From NCBI GenBank assembly GCA_022837365.1, contig JALHHV010000039.1, positions 1 to 11,378 on the forward strand: a stretch of 11,378 nt of DNA. Reading direction: 5' to 3'. Positions 6,129 through 11,378 of the stretch are shown here, one piece after another. Below the pieces are notes generated by a model. That model searched no databases. It was not told the origin of the DNA and was given only the letters and a program-made list of their open reading frames with translations. Position numbers and translations under genes: made by a program. Numbering within the stretch: position 1 is the stretch's first letter; every line of letters begins with the position of its first letter. Source of the DNA: Desulfovibrio sp. (GTDB taxonomy: Bacteria > Desulfobacterota > Desulfovibrionia > Desulfovibrionales > Desulfovibrionaceae).

Positions 6129-8297
6129 TCAGTCCTTCCACTCCGGCTTCGGCTTGCCGAACGCCTCCAGCAGGGCCTGCTCCATCTGGCCCGTGGTGAA
6201 CAGGTCGCGCAGCACCACCGGCGAGGCGGACAACAGCCCCTTGGGGAACAGCGCCACCACGGGAATGCTGCTGCTGCCCAGGGCGCGCAGCAGGGCCTGG
6301 GCCTCGGGCGATTCCCCGGTCAGGTCCACCCGCACCAGCCGCGCGCCGTAACGCCGCGCCCATTCGGACACCGCGCCGCTGGACAGGGTGGTCTGCTCCA
6401 ACAGCTTGCAGTTGGGGCACCAGTCGGCGGTAAAGTCCACGATGAGCGGCTCGCGCCCCAGCATGGCCCGGAAGGTGGCGGGCTCGAAGGGTTCCCAGTT
6501 CGCGGGCGGAGCCGAAGGGGCAAAGGACAGCCACACCGCCACGGCCACCAGCGCCGGAGCCGCCAGGCGCACCACCGACCGGCGGCGCGGCGGGGCGTCC
6601 AGGCCGCCCCAGCGCCCCCAGACCCACGCGGCAAAGGCCACGGCCAGCAGCGACGCCAGCGCGGGCATCAGCCAGGCGGCGGGCAGGATGGTCAGCAGGT
6701 ACACCGAGGTGCCCATCAGGAAGAAGCCCACCAAGTGCTCCAGCGTGCCGGTCCACGCCCCCGGCCGGGGGAAGTGGCGCACCAGCCCCGGCTTGGCCGC
6801 CAGCAGCAGGTACGGCAGGGCCATGCCCAGGCCCACCGAGGTGAACACGAAGGCCATGATCTCCGGCGGTTGCTGGAAGGCCCAGCCCAGCACCCCGCCC
6901 AGCAGCGGGCCGCTGCACGGGGTGGCCAGCAGCGTGGCCACCAGCCCGGTGAAGAAGGGCTGCGCGCGCCCTGCGCCGCCCGCGCCCACGGCCTTCAGGT
7001 CCAGCACGGGCAGGGTGAACACCCCGAACATGCTCAGCCCCAGGCCGAACACCAGCATCAGCAGTCCCAGCACCACGCCGGGCCGCTGGAACAGCTGCCC
7101 CCATGCCAGACCCGCACCGCCCAAAATGAAGGCCAGCAGCAGGAACCAGGCCATGATCCCCGCCGCGAACAGCAGGTTGTACTCGCGGAAGTGCGCCCGG
7201 CGCGCATCGTCGCCGCCAAGGGCCGCCACGGCCACGAAGCCGCTCAGCTTCAGGCTGATCACCGGCAGCACGCAGGGCATCAGGTTCAGCAGAAGACCGG
7301 CCAGCAGACCCAGCAGCAACGCCTTGCCGAGGCCCGACACCTCCAGTTCCGGCACCTGGTAGCGCGGCGCGAAGTTCCAGTGGGTGGCGCCCGGCAGGCT
7401 GCCGGACACGGCGCCGTCTGTACCATTGGGGCCATTGGGGCCACTGGCGGCGGCCTGCGTGTCGGGCATGCCCGGCAGCGGCACGGAACGCCCCCCCTTG
7501 CCGAAGGGAATGGTCACCCGGTCGCCCTGCTCCTGCGCGCCCTGTCCGGTTTGCGCCGGAGACGCGGCGGCGGGCGGAGCGGAGGCCGGGGCCGCGTCCC
7601 CTCCGGACCCGGCGGAAGCAGGCGGCACGGCCGGACGCGCCGCGCGCAGGAGTTCCGCCCAGGGCTGCTCGTCGGCGCGGGGCAGTTCGCCCAGCATGGC
7701 GGCGTTCACGCGGAATTCCACGCCGCCGCGATAGGGCAGGCAGTTGCGGTCGGAACACAGCAGCAACGAGACCGAAGCCAGCAGGTCGCGGTCCAGATGG
7801 TCCTGCGGCAGCCGCACGAACACCGGCGCGCGCCCCTCGTACACCCGCACCCGCTGGCCGGGCGACAGGGGGTCCATGATCTCGCGGCCCGGCGGGTACA
7901 GCACTCCGGCCAGGCTAGCCGGGGCCGGAGCCTGCGGCGAGGCCACGCGCACGGTAACCACCGTGGGCAGGCCCACGCCACCGCCCCCGCTCCCCCCGCT
8001 CCCCCCGCTCCCGCGGACGCCGCTGCCGTCCACATCGTTGGCGTAGGCATGGTACCCGGCGGGCATCTCCAGCCAGACGACCAGCAGCGCGTCGTCCTCG
8101 CCCGCGCGCACTTCGCGGAAGACCTCGGCGGTCACGTTGGGGCGGGGTCCGAAACCGGCAAAACCACCATCGAGGGTGGTGACATCGGCCGCGCGCAGGG
8201 GGCTGGCGGCGCAGAACAGCCAGACAAGCAGCGCCGCCAGCATCCCCGCCCCGGAAAATGACACCTTCACTATATTGATATTATTTTCTTTTTTCAT
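6129..8297 (-). CDS. dsbD: DsbD/ScsB-like thiol:disulfide interchange protein (722 aa)
   Basis: An inner-membrane reductase that passes electrons from cytoplasmic thioredoxin to periplasmic thiol proteins (disulfide isomerases, cytochrome c maturation). Residues 1-36 look like a signal peptide (MKK, hydrophobic 17-32, cleavage near SPLRA-AD). The periplasmic N-domain (about 40-205) carries LLCSDRNCLPYRGG with C181 and C186. A low-complexity linker follows (about 215-305). Eight hydrophobic segments lie at about 323-594, with the membrane redox cysteines C342 (LMPCVLP) and C461 (ATPCSGP). The C-terminal thioredoxin domain has FTADWCPNCKLLEQ with C627 and C630. So all three cysteine pairs are present. 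It is longer than E. coli DsbD (565 aa) mainly because of Gly/Ser and Ala/Pro inserts. The ATG at 8297 fits the signal peptide, but no Shine-Dalgarno is visible; frames further up run into the tRNA. Full-length DsbD versus ScsB subtype is unresolved. Confidence 0.92.
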   Translation of the reverse strand: MKKENNINIVKVSFSGAGMLAALLVWLFCAASPLRAADVTTLDGGFAGFGPRPNVTAEVFREVRAGEDDALLVVWLEMPAGYHAYANDVDGSGVRGSGGSGGSGGGGVGLPTVVTVRVASPQAPAPASLAGVLYPPGREIMDPLSPGQRVRVYEGRAPVFVRLPQDHLDRDLLASVSLLLCSDRNCLPYRGGVEFRVNAAMLGELPRADEQPWAELLRAARPAVPPASAGSGGDAAPASAPPAAASPAQTGQGAQEQGDRVTIPFGKGGRSVPLPGMPDTQAAASGPNGPNGTDGAVSGSLPGATHWNFAPRYQVPELEVSGLGKALLLGLLAGLLLNLMPCVLPVISLKLSGFVAVAALGGDDARRAHFREYNLLFAAGIMAWFLLLAFILGGAGLAWGQLFQRPGVVLGLLMLVFGLGLSMFGVFTLPVLDLKAVGAGGAGRAQPFFTGLVATLLATPCSGPLLGGVLGWAFQQPPEIMAFVFTSVGLGMALPYLLLAAKPGLVRHFPRPGAWTGTLEHLVGFFLMGTSVYLLTILPAAWLMPALASLLAVAFAAWVWGRWGGLDAPPRRRSVVRLAAPALVAVAVWLSFAPSAPPANWEPFEPATFRAMLGREPLIVDFTADWCPNCKLLEQTTLSSGAVSEWARRYGARLVRVDLTGESPEAQALLRALGSSSIPVVALFPKGLLSASPVVLRDLFTTGQMEQALLEAFGKPKPEWKD
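7984..8012 (-). repeat. 9-bp tandem G-run repeat inside dsbD, G-quadruplex-capable
   Basis: The plus strand carries tandem CCCCCCGCT units (full or partial copies at 7984-8012). The coding strand therefore has four G runs of 3-6 separated by AGC. They encode the GSGGSGGSGGGG insert at about residues 97-107 of the DsbD-like protein. The array meets the G3+N1-7 four-run rule, and the 9-bp unit means slippage keeps the frame and changes the length of the Gly/Ser spacer in the periplasmic domain. It falls at a surface insertion, not in a conserved motif. Confidence 0.8.
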
Positions 8298-8334
8298 AAT
8301 TTCAGAAAATCTTGCAAGCCCCGGAAAAATCCGC

Positions 8335-8361
8335 TTGACTTCGGAGCGGGTTCTCTTTAGT
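8335..8361 (+). promoter_or_regulatory. Predicted promoter of tRNA-Lys
   Basis: TTGACT (8335-8340) matches the -35 consensus at 5 of 6 bases. The best -10 match is TTTAGT (8356-8361) at 15-bp spacing; TAGTTT (8358-8363) at 17 bp is the alternative. Either places transcription start about 10-15 bases before the mature tRNA at 8384. The AT-rich stretch on its left (8265-8330) could serve as an UP-like element or belong to the divergent dsbD start region. Confidence 0.65.
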
Positions 8362-8383
8362 TTGCCCTTCGCGTTGAGGCGCT

Positions 8384-8459
<76 letters not shown>

Positions 8460-8469
8460 GAGCAAACGA

Positions 8470-8502
8470 AACCCCGCAGTGGAAACCCGCTGCGGGGTTT
8501 TT
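8470..8502 (+). terminator. Rho-independent terminator of tRNA-Lys
   Basis: AACCCCGCAG (8470-8479) pairs with CTGCGGGGTT (8490-8499), a 10-bp stem with a 10-base loop, and the run of T continues to 8502. It starts 11 bases after the encoded CCA end. On the minus strand only a short A/T flank is present (TTTCG to the left), so it is mainly a plus-strand signal. Confidence 0.9.
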
Positions 8503-8766
8503 GCGTTGCATGGCGGCAAAAGCGACAGTGGCGCGACATGAATTCTCCACATGTTTCCGTACATGGCGGCCAGCGGTGCATGGCACGGCAGGCGCATGGC
8601 CCGGTACCGCGATGCGGGACCGCCACACGCCACGGCAGTTGCATTGGGGCACGACCGCCAGTACCGGCAGTACCGGACCGGAGGGGAACTCCGGCACCTT
8701 AGCCGCTTTCCCCGCGCCGCGAAAGCCCGAACACGCCGTTCACCGCATAATGAGGGTGCTGCCCCG
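8503..8766. other. Stretch without a gene between tRNA-Lys terminator and glycosyltransferase gene (264 bp)
   Basis: No frame here has start signals or a recognisable product. Two features are visible: a tandem 9-bp direct repeat CAGTACCGG at 8659-8667 and 8668-8676, and a 6-bp hairpin CCGGAG/CTCCGG (8678-8694) with a 5-base loop. The hairpin lies about 75 bases beyond the glycosyltransferase stop but lacks a T-tract on either strand, so it is at most a weak transcript-end structure. Confidence 0.5.
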
Positions 8767-9897
8767 TCAATACGGCACGGCGGGCGGCGACACGGCGGCC
8801 AGGTGGTCCAGCATGGCCTGGCACACGGCTTCCGGCGTCAGGCGCACAAGGCAGGCCAACTGGTCGGGGTTGGCGCATTCGTTGCGGTTGCAGGGCTGGC
8901 AATCCAGCCCCAGGGCCATGTGGAAATGTTCCGGGGCGGGGAAGGACCACGCCCTGCTGGTGGCCCCGCGCACCACGAAGGTGGGGGTGCCCACGGCCAC
9001 GGCGATGTGGCACGGCGCGGAACAGTTGCCCACGTGCAACGCCGCCTGATCGATGCAGGCGGCCATTTCGCGCAGGGACAGCATGCGGCCGGGCATCAGC
9101 ACCTTGTCCGGACAGTCGCAGGCGGCCACCACGGCGCGCACGTCGTCCTCCTCTCCGGGGCCGGACAGGGGCATGAAGCGCAGCGAAGGGTCGCGCGCGG
9201 CGGCCAGCGAAAGCAGCTTGCCGTAGTGGGCGGCGGGCCAGCGCCGGGTAACGCGGCGGTGCGTGGGGTCCACGGTGACCAGCCGCTGCCCCGGCGCAAG
9301 CCCCAGCGAAGCCAGCAAATCGCGCGCGGCGGCGCGCTCCGCGGCGCTCAGGTACAGGCGGGGGCGCTCGCCGTTCCAGCGCACGCCCAGCGGTTCCAGC
9401 ACGCTGGCCTTGGCCATGGCGGCGTAGCCGTCGCGCGGGCGCACCCAGTGGGTGAACAGCCAGCGGTTGTACCACGCGGGCGTGTACGACAACCGCACCC
9501 GCGCGCGCGACATGGCCACCACCCACCGGCAGCGCGGCAACTGCTGGAAATCCACCACCACGTCGAAGCCGGTGCGCGCCACCCGCCAGTAGAAGGCCAC
9601 CTCACGGGCAAGGGAGCCCAGTTCCTTCTTGTTGATGGCCCACACGGTGTGCACGGCGGGATTGCCCTCCAGCATGGGAGTGCACTTGCGCTCGGTGAGC
9701 ACGTGCAGTTCCGCGTGGGGAAACCGGCGGTGCAGCAGCTCCAGCGAGGGGGTGGCCAGCAGCACGTCGCCGATCTGCCGCAACTGGCAGACCAGGATGC
9801 GCCGCACGTCGGCGGGCTCGATGACGGGGGGGCCGGAATATCCGGCGGCCGGGGCCGCGCGGGCTTCGGAAGAACGGGAGGGGGATGTGCTGTTCAC
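8767..9897 (-). CDS. Glycosyltransferase family 9 protein, heptosyltransferase-like (376 aa)
   Basis: A GT-B fold transferase of the ADP-heptose:LPS heptosyltransferase family (GT9), expected at the cytoplasmic face of the inner membrane in lipopolysaccharide core or other surface glycan synthesis. The GTG at 9897 is chosen because GGAG lies 5 bases upstream and only 30 residues precede the first family motif; the frame open to 10167 would run through a terminator. N-terminal signature: RILVCQLRQIGDVLLATPSLELL (33-55), with D44 aligning with the proposed catalytic Asp of WaaC. C-terminal sugar-nucleotide region: LHVGNCSAPCHIAVAVGTPTFVVRG (287-311). Here the usual N-D-S/T-G is changed, with C292 in place of the Asp. 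The tail LDCQPCNRNEC with C333, C336, C341 and C349 followed by LTPEAV (353-358) is the common C-terminal cysteine motif of WaaF-like proteins. It has its own predicted promoter. Donor and acceptor are not determinable. Confidence 0.92.
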   Translation of the reverse strand: MNSTSPSRSSEARAAPAAGYSGPPVIEPADVRRILVCQLRQIGDVLLATPSLELLHRRFPHAELHVLTERKCTPMLEGNPAVHTVWAINKKELGSLAREVAFYWRVARTGFDVVVDFQQLPRCRWVVAMSRARVRLSYTPAWYNRWLFTHWVRPRDGYAAMAKASVLEPLGVRWNGERPRLYLSAAERAAARDLLASLGLAPGQRLVTVDPTHRRVTRRWPAAHYGKLLSLAAARDPSLRFMPLSGPGEEDDVRAVVAACDCPDKVLMPGRMLSLREMAACIDQAALHVGNCSAPCHIAVAVGTPTFVVRGATSRAWSFPAPEHFHMALGLDCQPCNRNECANPDQLACLVRLTPEAVCQAMLDHLAAVSPPAVPY

Positions 9898-9922
9898 GGG
9901 CGCTCCGGTCTGGAATGGTGCC

Positions 9923-9951
9923 GTGCTACCGTCTTGCGCACGGTGCGTCAA
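9923..9951 (-). promoter_or_regulatory. Predicted promoter of the glycosyltransferase gene
   Basis: On the minus strand TTGACG (9951-9946) and TAGCAC (9928-9923) are separated by exactly 17 bases. The -35 matches 5 of 6 bases, the -10 only 3 of 6. It lies after the terminator at 10022-10055 and about 25-50 bases before the GTG start, which is the expected place. Confidence 0.5.
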
Positions 9952-10021
9952 CCAGAGGGGCAGAGCCGGAGCGGAGGGGGGCGGAGTCGGGGCGAGCCTG
10001 CCCGTCCCCCGCCGCACACGG

Positions 10022-10055
10022 AAAAAGCCCCCGGAGACCTGGCGGCTCCGGGGGC
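10022..10055 (-). terminator. Strong rho-independent terminator
   Basis: On the minus strand GCCCCCGGAG (10055-10046) pairs perfectly with CTCCGGGGGC (10036-10027), a 10-bp stem with a 9-base loop, followed directly by TTTTT (10026-10022). No protein-coding gene ends near it: metF stops about 280 bases upstream and the glycosyltransferase gene starts 124 bases downstream. It therefore ends either a long metF 3' region or a separate short transcript. Confidence 0.9.
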
Positions 10056-10238
10056 CTTGAACCGCTGGCGGCGGCGCGCCGCGCCGGACGGGAACTGGCA
10101 AGCCCTCTTGCGCAGCCGGTACCATGACCGAATGTCCCCGACCCTGCGCGGCCGGTGCGGGTGCCATCCGAGCCGTGCCTCGCCTGAAAGTGCGGTGAGG
10201 TCCGCCGCGCCGTTTCGTGCCCTGCGGCGCTGGCGAAC

Positions 10239-10248
10239 TGATTAATCA
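10239..10248. repeat. AT-rich perfect palindrome TGATTAATCA
   Basis: A 10-bp perfect palindrome in a short AT-rich island (about 10238-10266) inside otherwise GC-rich DNA, just downstream of the predicted promoter at 10259-10289 and close to its expected transcription start. The position suits a regulator site, but no family is recognised. Confidence 0.4.
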
Positions 10249-10258
10249 ATCAACAATT

Positions 10259-10289
10259 CCCATATTGCCGAAGCCGCGCGGAAAGTCAA
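10259..10289 (-). promoter_or_regulatory. Predicted promoter for the candidate small RNA
   Basis: On the minus strand TTGACT (10289-10284) is a 5 of 6 match to -35 and identical to that of the tRNA-Lys promoter. The -10 is less clear: AATATG at 17-bp spacing or TATGGG (10264-10259) at 19 bp. It lies about 50 bases after the metF stop and points away from metF, towards 10022. Confidence 0.45.
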
Positions 10290-10300
10290 GCCGCCCGCGC

Positions 10301-10327
10301 GGTCCGGCCGGGATTGCAGGCCGGGCC
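10301..10327 (-). terminator. Possible metF transcript-end hairpin without a T-tract
   Basis: On the minus strand, starting 10 bases after the metF stop, GGCCCGGCC (10327-10319) pairs with GGCCGGACC (10309-10301) with one C-A mismatch and a 9-base loop. No run of T follows, so it may be only an exonuclease-stop structure and transcription may continue to 10022. Confidence 0.35.
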
Positions 10328-10336
10328 GCATGCCGG

Positions 10337-11212
10337 TTACGGCGCGCCCACGGCCTCGGCGATGCGCAGGCAGGTATCGGCGCGGTTCAGCGTGTACAGG
10401 TGGATGCCCGGCGCCCCGCCGTCCAGCAGCGCGCGGATCTGCCGCTGGGCGAAGGCGATGCCCGCTTCCTTCACGGCCTCGGCCCCGCCCTTCTCGTTGG
10501 CGGCCTCCAGTTCCAGGTACAGATTGCCGGGAATGTTGGCCCCGCACAGCGAAAGGATGCGCCGCACCGACTCCAGGCTCTGGATGGGCAGGATGCCCGG
10601 CAGCACCGGCTTGTCCACGCCCATGGCTCGCAGCCGTTCCACGAAGTCGAAATATTCGCGCACGTCGAAAAACAGCTGGGTGACGATGAAGTCCGCCCCG
10701 GCGTTGACCTTGTCCGCCGTGTGGCGCAGGTCGCTGGCGAAACTGGGCGACTCGGGGTGCGCCGCCGGGTACCCGGCCACGCCCACGCCCATGTCGGGCT
10801 GCTCGCTGCGGGTGAACCGCACCAAGTCCGCCGCGTAGCGGAATTCCGCCGTGTCCCAGTCGATGGCCTGCCCCTTGGGGGCGTCGCCGCGCAGGGCCAG
10901 CACGTTGTCCACGTTCACCTCGCGCAGGCGGCGCAGGTAGTCCGCGATGCGTTCGCGCGTGGCGCCCACGCAGGTCAGGTGGGCCATGGGCTCAAGCCCC
11001 ATGACGTTCTTGAGGTGCGAGGTGATTTCCAGCGTGTTGTCCTGGGTGGAGCCGCCCGCCCCGTAGGTGACCGAGGCGAACAGCGGATTCAGGGCCTTCA
11101 GCCGTTCCACGGTGGCGAAGAAGCCGGGCCAGTTCTCCCGTTCCTTGGGGGGAAAGAATTCCAGCGAATAGAAGGGACGGGTGCTGGCGGTGATGCTGTC
11201 TCTGATCTTCAC
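10337..11212 (-). CDS. metF: 5,10-methylenetetrahydrofolate reductase (291 aa)
   Basis: A cytoplasmic flavoprotein that reduces 5,10-methylene-THF to 5-methyl-THF, the methyl donor for methionine synthesis. The GTG at 11212 is chosen because AAAGGA lies about 6 bases upstream and the product then begins VKIRDSI, giving 291 residues against 296 in E. coli. An ATG at 11323 in the same frame lacks a ribosome binding site and would add 37 unconserved residues. Family residues are in place: E18 in YSLEFFPPK (proton-donor Glu), VTYGAGGSTQD (48-58), ALRGDAPKG (106-114) with D110, AGYPAAHPES (146-155), and FIVTQLFFD (175-183) with Q179. The C-terminal GIHLYTLNRAD (269-279) is typical. No metV or other folate gene is adjacent. 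A palindromic operator sits in its promoter, so it is probably repressed by a methionine-cycle regulator. Confidence 0.97.
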   Translation of the reverse strand: MKIRDSITASTRPFYSLEFFPPKERENWPGFFATVERLKALNPLFASVTYGAGGSTQDNTLEITSHLKNVMGLEPMAHLTCVGATRERIADYLRRLREVNVDNVLALRGDAPKGQAIDWDTAEFRYAADLVRFTRSEQPDMGVGVAGYPAAHPESPSFASDLRHTADKVNAGADFIVTQLFFDVREYFDFVERLRAMGVDKPVLPGILPIQSLESVRRILSLCGANIPGNLYLELEAANEKGGAEAVKEAGIAFAQRQIRALLDGGAPGIHLYTLNRADTCLRIAEAVGAP

Positions 11213-11336
11213 GGCGTGTCCTTTGCGGCCAGGGTCTGGCGTCTGCGTGTGCTGTCGGATGGACCGGCGGTCGCGGGCTGCAGGCCGATGCGGGGCCAAG
11301 CGGGGCGCGCCCCTCGCTTCCATGGTGTGGAGTCGT

Positions 11337-11364
11337 TCTATATCAAGCTATCTTGATATGTCAA
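11337..11364 (-). promoter_or_regulatory. Predicted sigma-70 promoter of metF
   Basis: On the minus strand a perfect TTGACA (11364-11359) and TATAGA (11342-11337) are separated by 16 bases. This puts transcription start near 11330 and leaves a 5' leader of about 118 bases before the GTG at 11212. I looked for riboswitch-like conserved blocks in the leader and found none. Confidence 0.75.
11340..11359. promoter_or_regulatory. 20-bp inverted-repeat operator in the metF promoter, SahR-like
   Basis: ATATCAAG (11340-11347), 4 bases, then CTTGATAT (11352-11359): a perfect 8-bp inverted repeat occupying the spacer and the edges of both promoter boxes, so a bound protein would block RNA polymerase. 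From general knowledge, SahR, an ArsR-family regulator of methionine and S-adenosylhomocysteine metabolism in Desulfovibrionales, controls metF and related genes through a palindrome of this type. I am matching from memory, so the regulator identity is inferred. Confidence 0.75.
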
Positions 11365-11378
11365 TATTGAAATGTTCA

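Larger units (their letters stand above)
10022..10252 (-). ncRNA. Candidate small RNA between metF and the glycosyltransferase gene
   Basis: A non-coding interval of about 230 bases has a TTGACT promoter element at its start and a strong terminator at its end, as a small-RNA gene would. It can fold: GCCGCGC (10152-10146) pairs with GCGCGGC (10084-10078). Inside that, GGGGAC (10139-10134) pairs with GTTCCC (10095-10090), enclosing two hairpins, CGGT/ACCG (10130-10117) and GCAAG-AGGG-CTTGC (10111-10098). A further stem CGCCGC/GCGGCG lies near the 5' end. I cannot match it to 6S, SRP, tmRNA or RNase P by their conserved blocks. GC-rich sequence folds easily, so the structure alone is weak support. 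The alternative is a long metF 3' UTR or a glycosyltransferase leader. Ends are approximate. Confidence 0.35.

Noticed and set aside
9898..10167. N-terminal extension of the glycosyltransferase frame to 466 residues
   Set aside because: It would run through the strong terminator at 10022-10055 and the predicted promoter. The extension is compositionally random, and the GTG at 9897 has a good ribosome binding site.
10022..10252. Assignment of the candidate RNA as 6S, 4.5S SRP, tmRNA or RNase P RNA
   Set aside because: The conserved sequence blocks of 4.5S, tmRNA and RNase P are absent, and the fold is not clearly the single bulged rod of 6S, so no name is given.
11213..11330. SAM or THF riboswitch in the metF leader
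   Set aside because: I could not find the conserved cores of these classes. The promoter already carries a protein-type operator and there is no terminator/antiterminator pair.
10217..11356. Long plus-strand open frame of 379 codons over metF
   Set aside because: It is the antisense shadow of metF with no recognisable motif.

Overview
The window is a gene-dense, very GC-rich bacterial chromosome segment. Protein content and signals point to a sulfate-reducing deltaproteobacterium of the Desulfovibrio/Nitratidesulfovibrio type. This is inferred from the high GC, a lone metF with a SahR-like operator, and the style of the DsbD-like and DnaJ-like proteins; no taxonomic marker was searched. I see no prophage, insertion sequence, CRISPR array, toxin-antitoxin pair or defence cluster.

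Layout, left to right. A minus-strand gene for an unrecognised membrane-anchored protein (96-1340) ends in a clear rho-independent terminator (35-68). It diverges from a plus-strand EamA/DMT transporter (1597-2568). Converging on the transporter is a minus-strand cluster of three genes: a CoA-binding (YccU-like) protein (4094-4516), a YkgJ-type cysteine-cluster protein overlapping it by 4 bases (3603-4097), and a J-domain protein without a zinc finger (2622-3512). Diverging from this cluster is a plus-strand M24 (Xaa-Pro peptidase type) enzyme with all five metal ligands (4818-6080). It faces a large minus-strand DsbD/ScsB-like thiol:disulfide reductase (6129-8297).

The dsbD-like gene diverges from tRNA-Lys(CTT) (8384-8459), which has its own promoter and terminator. 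After a 264-base stretch without a gene comes a minus-strand family-9 glycosyltransferase (8767-9897) with its own weak promoter. Upstream of that lies a non-coding interval (9898-10336). It holds a TTGACT promoter element, an AT-rich palindrome, a strongly foldable stretch and a rho-independent terminator, so it is a plausible small-RNA gene. The last gene is metF (10337-11212, minus). A 20-bp inverted repeat sits between the -35 and -10 of its predicted promoter, as a repressor operator would.

The genes are mostly housekeeping: folate and methionine one-carbon metabolism, periplasmic thiol redox, peptide turnover, cell-surface sugar transfer and chaperone function. They do not form one pathway. 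The points most worth a second look are the metF operator, the candidate small RNA, the G-quadruplex-capable 9-bp repeats in the coding strands of dsbD and the J-domain gene, and the altered nucleotide-sugar motif of the glycosyltransferase. I did not find a convincing undescribed multi-gene system.
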